Assembly: GCA_035483935.1 (NCBI GenBank)
Contig: DATHPK010000144.1
Span: 1 to 16,921, forward strand
Reading direction: 5' to 3'
Source of the DNA: Bog-473 sp035483935
GTDB taxonomy: Bacteria > Actinomycetota > Acidimicrobiia > Acidimicrobiales > RAAP-2
DNA length: 16,921 bases
Below are positions 12,964 through 16,921 of this stretch, piece by piece. The notes under the pieces were generated by a model. It was not told where the DNA came from and searched no databases. It worked only from the letters and a program-made list of their open reading frames with translations. Position numbers and translations under genes: made by a program. How positions within the stretch are numbered: the stretch's first letter is position 1; the number at the start of each line of letters is the position of its first letter.

Positions 12964-14068
12964 AGACGACCGGCGACAGACCGAGCCGGCGCCGCAGCGC
13001 GGCGTCCGACCATTGAGGCGCTCCCGCGACGAGTTTGTTCACAAAGCTCTTGAGGTTCCGGAACACGTCGTGGCTGTCCTCGAGCCAGGGCATCAGGATC
13101 GGGAAGACGTGGAACATTCCGTCGTACTCGTGTGCTTCGGTCGCCACGCCGGCGGCCCGGAGGCGCTCCACGTAGCGGCGGATCGGGTCACGGAACATCT
13201 CGCTCCCGCCCCACGAGACGCAGGTGGGCGGGAAGCCGGACAGGTCCGCGGTCAGTGGTGAGATGGACCGGCTGGTTGCGTCGGCGCCGTGGAGATAAGC
13301 GGCGGTGGGGATGTTCCAGGGCAAGATGTCGTGCTCTGCGTTCTCGGTGACCGACGGCTCGTCGAGGCGCAGGTCGACCTCGGGAGAGAAGAGGATGAGG
13401 CCTGCGGGCGTGACATTCGGCGCGACGTTCTCCCGGTCGAGAATGACCGAGTTGGCGAGTCCTCCTCCGCCGGAGTCGCCGGCCAGCAGGATCCGCGTCG
13501 GCGGGATGCCCAGTTCGACGAGCGCAGCGAAGACGGAGGACGCGTCCTCGACGCCGGCGGGATAGGGGAATTCCGGCGCCAGCCGGTAGTCGGCAACGAA
13601 GACCGCACACCCGGTCTCCTTGCAGACGCGCGCCGTGAAGAAGGCGTACATGTTGGGCGACGTCCCGATGTAGCCGCCACCGTGCAGGTAGAGGATGACC
13701 CCGAGCGGCGGCTCCTGCCGGTGCCGGTAGATGATTCCCGGGACACCGCCCAGCTCGGTCTGATGGCACGCCACGTCGAGTGAATGGACGAACGGCGGCA
13801 TGATGACCTTGCAGATCTCGTCGAGGAACAGCTCGAGGGAGCGGAACTCGGGGATCCGCAGGGCGGACGCGTAGCCCATGAAGGCGCGGATGGTCTCACG
13901 CGTGACCGACATCCCGAGGTTGGACAGCGCCGAGGAGGGTCCCGCAAACGGATGACGGAACGGGACCCTGGCGAGGGCGGTCACCATCTGCTCCATGCCG
14001 AGCGCGACGTCGAGGGCCACGACCGGCGCCGGAGCGGTCTGCACCTCCGGTCGACTTCCCATGGCCAT
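12959..14068 (-). CDS. Alpha/beta hydrolase, hormone-sensitive-lipase type esterase
   Basis: This 369-aa carboxylesterase or lipase has an oxyanion-hole motif HGGG at 129-132 and the family marker YRLAPEFPYP from 161. The nucleophile is Ser199 in GDSGGGG. The probable acid and base are Asp294 (SEMFRDP) and His320 (YDGMFHVFP), so the triad is complete. About 110 residues precede the hydrolase core and may form a cap. There is no signal peptide, so it should be cytoplasmic. ATG 14068 is chosen because GAGAGG lies 7 nt upstream and the start falls 16 nt after the phosphoesterase stop. A start at 14107 would overlap the upstream gene without a ribosome site. It forms an operon with the phosphoesterase. 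Substrate unknown: short- to medium-chain esters are usual for the family. Confidence 0.9.
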   Translation of the reverse strand: MAMGSRPEVQTAPAPVVALDVALGMEQMVTALARVPFRHPFAGPSSALSNLGMSVTRETIRAFMGYASALRIPEFRSLELFLDEICKVIMPPFVHSLDVACHQTELGGVPGIIYRHRQEPPLGVILYLHGGGYIGTSPNMYAFFTARVCKETGCAVFVADYRLAPEFPYPAGVEDASSVFAALVELGIPPTRILLAGDSGGGGLANSVILDRENVAPNVTPAGLILFSPEVDLRLDEPSVTENAEHDILPWNIPTAAYLHGADATSRSISPLTADLSGFPPTCVSWGGSEMFRDPIRRYVERLRAAGVATEAHEYDGMFHVFPILMPWLEDSHDVFRNLKSFVNKLVAGAPQWSDAALRRRLGLSPVVS

Positions 14069-14084
14069 GGCGGCGCCTCTCTTT

Positions 14085-14927
14085 CTATGGAGCCGGCTCG
14101 TCGACAAGCCGCTCGTACGGGCTCGCGATGTCTTCGCCCAGGGTCAACTGGGCCATGCCGCTCGGCTCGACCCACGATGTCTCGACGTCGCCTGCATCGG
14201 GCAGGCTGAGCTCGAGGATCCCGCAGCGCTTGGCGCCGATCACGGGCTGCAGCTCGTCGGGGAGCACGGCCCAGGTCGTGGTGGCCCACAGGTGGGTCAT
14301 GCCCGCGGCCGCAAGCCGCCGCTGCTGGTGGACGTGCCCGCTGACGACGGCTTCCACGCGCCCGTCTCTGCACAGCCTGGTCAGTCGGAGACGGGCGGGA
14401 GCGGGCACGAAGCGATACGCCGGCGCCGCCGCCAACTCCTCGGCATCGGCCGTCAACGGCTTGTGCGTGACGAGCACCTTTCGCCGTGACCCGCCGAGCG
14501 CCTCCTCGAGGAATTCCCATTGCTCGTCTTCGTCGGGACCGCCGGCGCCGAACACCTGCGCGTTGAGGCCGATCAGCCGCCAGGCGCCGAGATCGACGGA
14601 CCAGCGATCCGGGCCGAAGGCCTCCCTCCAGCGCGCCAGGCGTCCGTCTGTCAGCCCGTCGTCGCCGGGCGCGTCGTCGGGGTTGTCACCGACGTCGTGG
14701 TTGCCGGGCACCGCGAGCCAGTCGACGGGCAGCCGCTCCAGCTGCTCCCGGGCCAGCCGGAGCTCGTCGGGTCGATGGGCGCCGTCGACCGAAACGTCGC
14801 CGACGTGCACCACCAGGTCAGGCCGGAGCGTCGCGACGTGACGCACGACGGCATCCCAGTTCCGCTGCGCCTCGGGGGTCCGGAGCGAGAAGTGGGTGTC
14901 CGAAACCATGACGACCTGCGGCGACAC
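14085..14927 (-). CDS. Calcineurin-like metallophosphoesterase
   Basis: This 280-aa dinuclear-metal phosphoesterase resembles the class III cyclic-nucleotide phosphodiesterase (CpdA-like) layout. The five metal blocks are present: VSDTHF (Asp10, His12), VGDVS (Asp44), GNHD (Asn76, His77), VTHKPL and SGHVHQQ. No signal peptide or extra domain is seen. GTG 14927 is favoured because TAACCT lies 6 nt upstream. An internal ATG at 14909 would delete the first beta strand just before the metal Asp. It is first in a two-gene operon with the esterase and divergent from the TetR gene. The true substrate (cAMP, other phosphodiester or phospholipid) is not decided by the motifs. Confidence 0.9.
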   Translation of the reverse strand: MSPQVVMVSDTHFSLRTPEAQRNWDAVVRHVATLRPDLVVHVGDVSVDGAHRPDELRLAREQLERLPVDWLAVPGNHDVGDNPDDAPGDDGLTDGRLARWREAFGPDRWSVDLGAWRLIGLNAQVFGAGGPDEDEQWEFLEEALGGSRRKVLVTHKPLTADAEELAAAPAYRFVPAPARLRLTRLCRDGRVEAVVSGHVHQQRRLAAAGMTHLWATTTWAVLPDELQPVIGAKRCGILELSLPDAGDVETSWVEPSGMAQLTLGEDIASPYERLVDEPAP

Positions 14928-14933
14928 GGCGTC

Positions 14934-14939
14934 AGGTTA
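14934..14939 (-). promoter_or_regulatory. Putative leaderless -10 box of the phosphoesterase operon
   Basis: TAACCT on the minus strand is followed by 6 nt (GACGCC) and the GTG start. No ribosome site or convincing -35 is seen. Confidence 0.45.
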
Positions 14940-15065
14940 CGGGACGAGCAGCAACTTCTTGGTCGTGATCGGGGAACCCGGCGCCCGTGGACGAAGTCGT
15001 CGCCGACATGCCGGGCCCTTCCTTCTCCATCAGTGTCGTCCGCGTTCCGCCGGCGGACTCTCGAG

Positions 15066-15081
15066 CTAGCCGAGCGGCTAG
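15066..15081. promoter_or_regulatory. Palindromic operator candidate for the TetR protein
   Basis: CTAGCCG-AG-CGGCTAG is a perfect 7+7 inverted repeat. If transcription starts at the ATG (15114), it spans about -48 to -33, over the -35 position. Its size suits a TetR-family operator. A second perfect palindrome, TCCGCCGGCGGA (15046-15057), lies just upstream. Both are in the 186-bp divergent spacer shared with the phosphoesterase operon. Confidence 0.5.
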
Positions 15082-15100
15082 GAGCTGGGACGGTACCGGC

Positions 15101-15106
15101 TACGGT
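15101..15106 (+). promoter_or_regulatory. Putative leaderless -10 box of the TetR gene
   Basis: TACGGT is followed by 7 nt (CGCGGCC) and ATG 15114, with no ribosome site. The palindrome at 15066-15081 sits where the -35 would be. Confidence 0.5.
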
Positions 15107-15113
15107 CGCGGCC

Positions 15114-15707
15114 ATGAGCTCGCGCGGTCCCGTGGCCAACCTCGGTCTCGGTCCGACCTCCTACAGCGCGGCCCGGGTCCGGACCGCTGTCGTCGCACTC
15201 GATCTGTTCGGCGAACACGGCGTCAGCGGGACCTCGCTGCAGATGATCGCCGACGCGTTGGGGGTGACGAAGGCCGCGGTCTACCACCAGTTCCACACGA
15301 AAGAGGCGATCGTCGTCGCCGCGGTCGACCTCGAGCTCGCCAAGCTGGAGCCCGCCCTCGAGGCAGCCGAGTCCAAGCGCGGTGACCCAGCGGCCTTGTC
15401 GACGCTCCTCGGGCAGGTGATCGACCTTGCGATCGGGCGCCGGCGTCTGGTGAGCCCGCTCCTGCACGACCCGGTCATCGTCCGCCTGTTGGGCGAGCAC
15501 GAGCGGTACCAACAGCTCATGGCCCGCTTGTTCGCCGCGCTACTCGGTGATGGAGATGATCCACGTTCGCGCGTGCGCGTGGCCATGGTCGCGTCGGCGA
15601 TCGGTGGCGTCGTCACCCATCCCCTCGTCGCCGGCATCGAGCACGATCCGCTCCGTGCCGAAGTGCTCGAGCTGTCGATGCGCTTTCTCGGGCTGACCCC
15701 GTCGTAG
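15114..15707 (+). CDS. TetR/AcrR-family transcriptional regulator
   Basis: This 197-aa repressor-type protein has an N-terminal helix-turn-helix at about 20-66: ALDLFGEHGVSGTSLQMIA, then ALGVTKAAVYHQFHTKEAI, the standard TetR recognition-helix wording. The all-helical C-terminal part (about 70-197) should form the dimer and ligand pocket; it is not similar enough to a known subgroup to name the ligand. ATG 15114 is favoured by the -10 at 15101, although the frame is open far upstream. Its divergent position to the phosphoesterase-esterase operon, and the palindrome over its own promoter, suggest autoregulation and possibly control of that operon. Confidence 0.92.
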   Translation: MSSRGPVANLGLGPTSYSAARVRTAVVALDLFGEHGVSGTSLQMIADALGVTKAAVYHQFHTKEAIVVAAVDLELAKLEPALEAAESKRGDPAALSTLLGQVIDLAIGRRRLVSPLLHDPVIVRLLGEHERYQQLMARLFAALLGDGDDPRSRVRVAMVASAIGGVVTHPLVAGIEHDPLRAEVLELSMRFLGLTPS

Positions 15708-15709
15708 AG

Positions 15710-15723
15710 GGCGCGCACGCGCC
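15710..15723. terminator. GC-rich inverted repeat between convergent genes
   Basis: GGCGCG-CA-CGCGCC lies between the TetR stop (15707) and the lipase stop (15731). It could act in both directions; no T-run is present on either side. Confidence 0.35.
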
Positions 15724-15730
15724 GGGGGAC

Positions 15731-16921
15731 TCAGCCGCGGTACGCATACGTCGATTCCGCGGCCTTCACGTCGTCGACGAGGTTGCCGAGAGCCAGGTTG
15801 ATGTCATCGGCGTGGTACCCCCACTGGGCCCCTTGGCTCTGCGTCATTACCGGTCTTCCGGCCCGGACGAGTGTCCTCACCTGGAGCCAGCTGGCGCCGC
15901 CGCCCGACCTGCACGTTGCCGAATAGAGGCCGGGATAGGTCACCCACGGCGTCGCTACGGGTGGAGGCGGCGGTGTCGCCGTTGGCGTCACGAAGTAGGG
16001 ATCGAGACCGGCGGTGCCACCGCCGATCGCCGCAGGGTTGACACAGGCGACCTTGACGCCCCTCGTCGCCTTTTGCCCAGATTGCAGGCTCACCCCCTGG
16101 CCGGGTCGCCCGAACAGCGAGTTCCTCGGCGGCTGGTTGGGAAAGCTCGAGTAGGCGATGACGCAGCCGGCCTGCCCCGAGGACGTGCAGACCGGGAGAC
16201 GGCGGAAGGTGGCGCCGACCGACCTTCCAACCGGCACCGTCACGTTGCCCCCGGGGAGAATGGCAAGGACGGTGCGGGTCCGCAGCGCCGGGTTGGGGTC
16301 CACCTGGCTCGCCAGGAGCCGGATGAGCATCGCCGAGCCCTGCGAGTGCCCGATGAAGACGATGGGGCGCCCGTCGTTGTAGTTGGCGAGATAGTCCTTC
16401 CAGCCCGAGAGCACGCTCGCGTAGGCGACGGCATCGGCGCCGGGTGCCGCGCCGAGTCCCTGGGCCAGCGACGACGCCGTGCGCTGCGTGTACATCGGCG
16501 CCCAGACCTGGCACACCGACGAGAACCGCGAGGCCTGCGCGATGGCGGCGCCCACCTCGCCCGCCTGGATCTTGAGGTTGGCGTTGGCCGACTTCTGCGT
16601 GCTGACGGTCGGGTACACGTAGAAGCAGTCGAACTTCGACGAGGTCGTGGCCGAACCGTTCTGCACGGTCCGCGGACCGCTGGCCGGGACCACCGTCGCC
16701 TGCTGGGGGAAGTTGCAGGGGTTGGCGGCCTGCCCCGGACGGCACAGCCACACGGTCCCGGCGGCGTCCGGCTGACCCGACGGCACGTAGGCGCTCAGTC
16801 CGGCCGCGGCGGCGGGCGCCGACGGACCCGCCGCCAAGACAGTCGGGACCACCACGGCCGCCAGGGCGAGCGCAACGGCGACACCACGAACGGGACGACG
16901 AAGAGCTCGGAGAGATAGGCA
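15731..16921 (-). CDS. Secreted DUF3089-type lipase/esterase (5' partial)
   Basis: The frame is open to the right edge with no ATG, GTG or TTG in the last 22 codons, so the start lies just outside. GTG 16855 falls inside the signal peptide and is not the start. The visible N-terminus is a signal peptide: RALRRPVRG, a hydrophobic VAVALALAAVVVPTVLAAG and an Ala-rich cleavage region. The mature protein has FDCFYVYPTVS and the nucleophile elbow GHSQG (16337-16351), with a likely base in GYHADDINLAL near the end. Together these fit the alpha/beta-hydrolase family DUF3089. Eight cysteines in the mature region suggest disulfides outside the cell. A TPPPPPV linker precedes the last ~80 residues. It is convergent with the TetR gene. 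Lipid or ester hydrolysis at the cell surface is inferred. Confidence 0.85.
   Translation of the reverse strand, partial: CLSLRALRRPVRGVAVALALAAVVVPTVLAAGPSAPAAAAGLSAYVPSGQPDAAGTVWLCRPGQAANPCNFPQQATVVPASGPRTVQNGSATTSSKFDCFYVYPTVSTQKSANANLKIQAGEVGAAIAQASRFSSVCQVWAPMYTQRTASSLAQGLGAAPGADAVAYASVLSGWKDYLANYNDGRPIVFIGHSQGSAMLIRLLASQVDPNPALRTRTVLAILPGGNVTVPVGRSVGATFRRLPVCTSSGQAGCVIAYSSFPNQPPRNSLFGRPGQGVSLQSGQKATRGVKVACVNPAAIGGGTAGLDPYFVTPTATPPPPPVATPWVTYPGLYSATCRSGGGASWLQVRTLVRAGRPVMTQSQGAQWGYHADDINLALGNLVDDVKAAESTYAYRG

Noticed and set aside
14520..15113. Extended N-terminus of the TetR protein
   Set aside because: The frame is open upstream, but the sequence there is antisense to the phosphoesterase and not TetR-like. 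The -10 at 15101 and normal family length support 15114.

Overview
The window looks like chromosomal DNA of a high-GC actinobacterium, possibly an uncultured or Acidimicrobiia-like lineage. This is inferred from strong G/C preference at third codon positions, a sortase with surface proteins (single-membrane wall), a DosR/DevR-type response regulator, an AdhA-type alcohol dehydrogenase, a CYTH-CHAD protein, and several genes whose start codon lies 6-8 nt after a TANNNT -10 box (leaderless transcription). I see no tRNA, rRNA, insertion sequence, phage gene or CRISPR array. All functional calls rest on motif reading, not database searches.

Layout. (a) 1-3674, plus strand, cell-surface block: the 3' end of a Leu/Gly/Ser/Thr-rich protein with a C-terminal membrane anchor, a sortase with a large unassigned C-terminal region (preceded by a 32-codon ORF that overlaps its start codon), and a membrane protein with a Gly- and Ser/Thr-rich exterior. 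(b) 3759-7753, housekeeping/stress block: an EthD-domain protein, a convergent CYTH-CHAD protein, a divergent Nudix hydrolase, a gene-free patch with a 13-bp perfect inverted repeat that may encode a small structured RNA, and a zinc alcohol dehydrogenase. (c) 7831-10733, acetylation and dormancy-type block: a GNAT acetyltransferase translationally overlapping an HDAC-family deacetylase, a convergent ATP-binding universal stress protein, and a divergent DosR/DevR-like response regulator with no kinase in the window. (d) 10781-12952: a small two-gene minus-strand operon of unknowns (46 and 108 aa), a hairpin-rich intergenic stretch, and an acetyl-CoA hydrolase/CoA-transferase. (e) 12959-16921: a minus-strand operon of metallophosphoesterase and HSL-type esterase, a divergent TetR regulator with a 16-bp palindrome in its promoter region, and a secreted DUF3089-type lipase cut by the right edge.

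How the genes may work together (inference). The sortase and flanking surface proteins form one export/anchoring unit, but the anchored protein lacks LPXTG and carries a TVHTG-like motif instead. The acetyltransferase-deacetylase pair resembles the acuA/acuC logic of reversible lysine acetylation; it lies beside a stress protein and a DosR-like regulator, and the regulator keeps the lysine whose acetylation is reported to affect DosR DNA binding. The TetR protein probably regulates itself and possibly the divergent phosphoesterase-esterase operon. Five genes (CYTH-CHAD, Nudix, alcohol dehydrogenase, metallophosphoesterase, TetR), all in divergent arrangements, share the leaderless promoter layout. 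Most other genes have Shine-Dalgarno-like sequences of varying strength.
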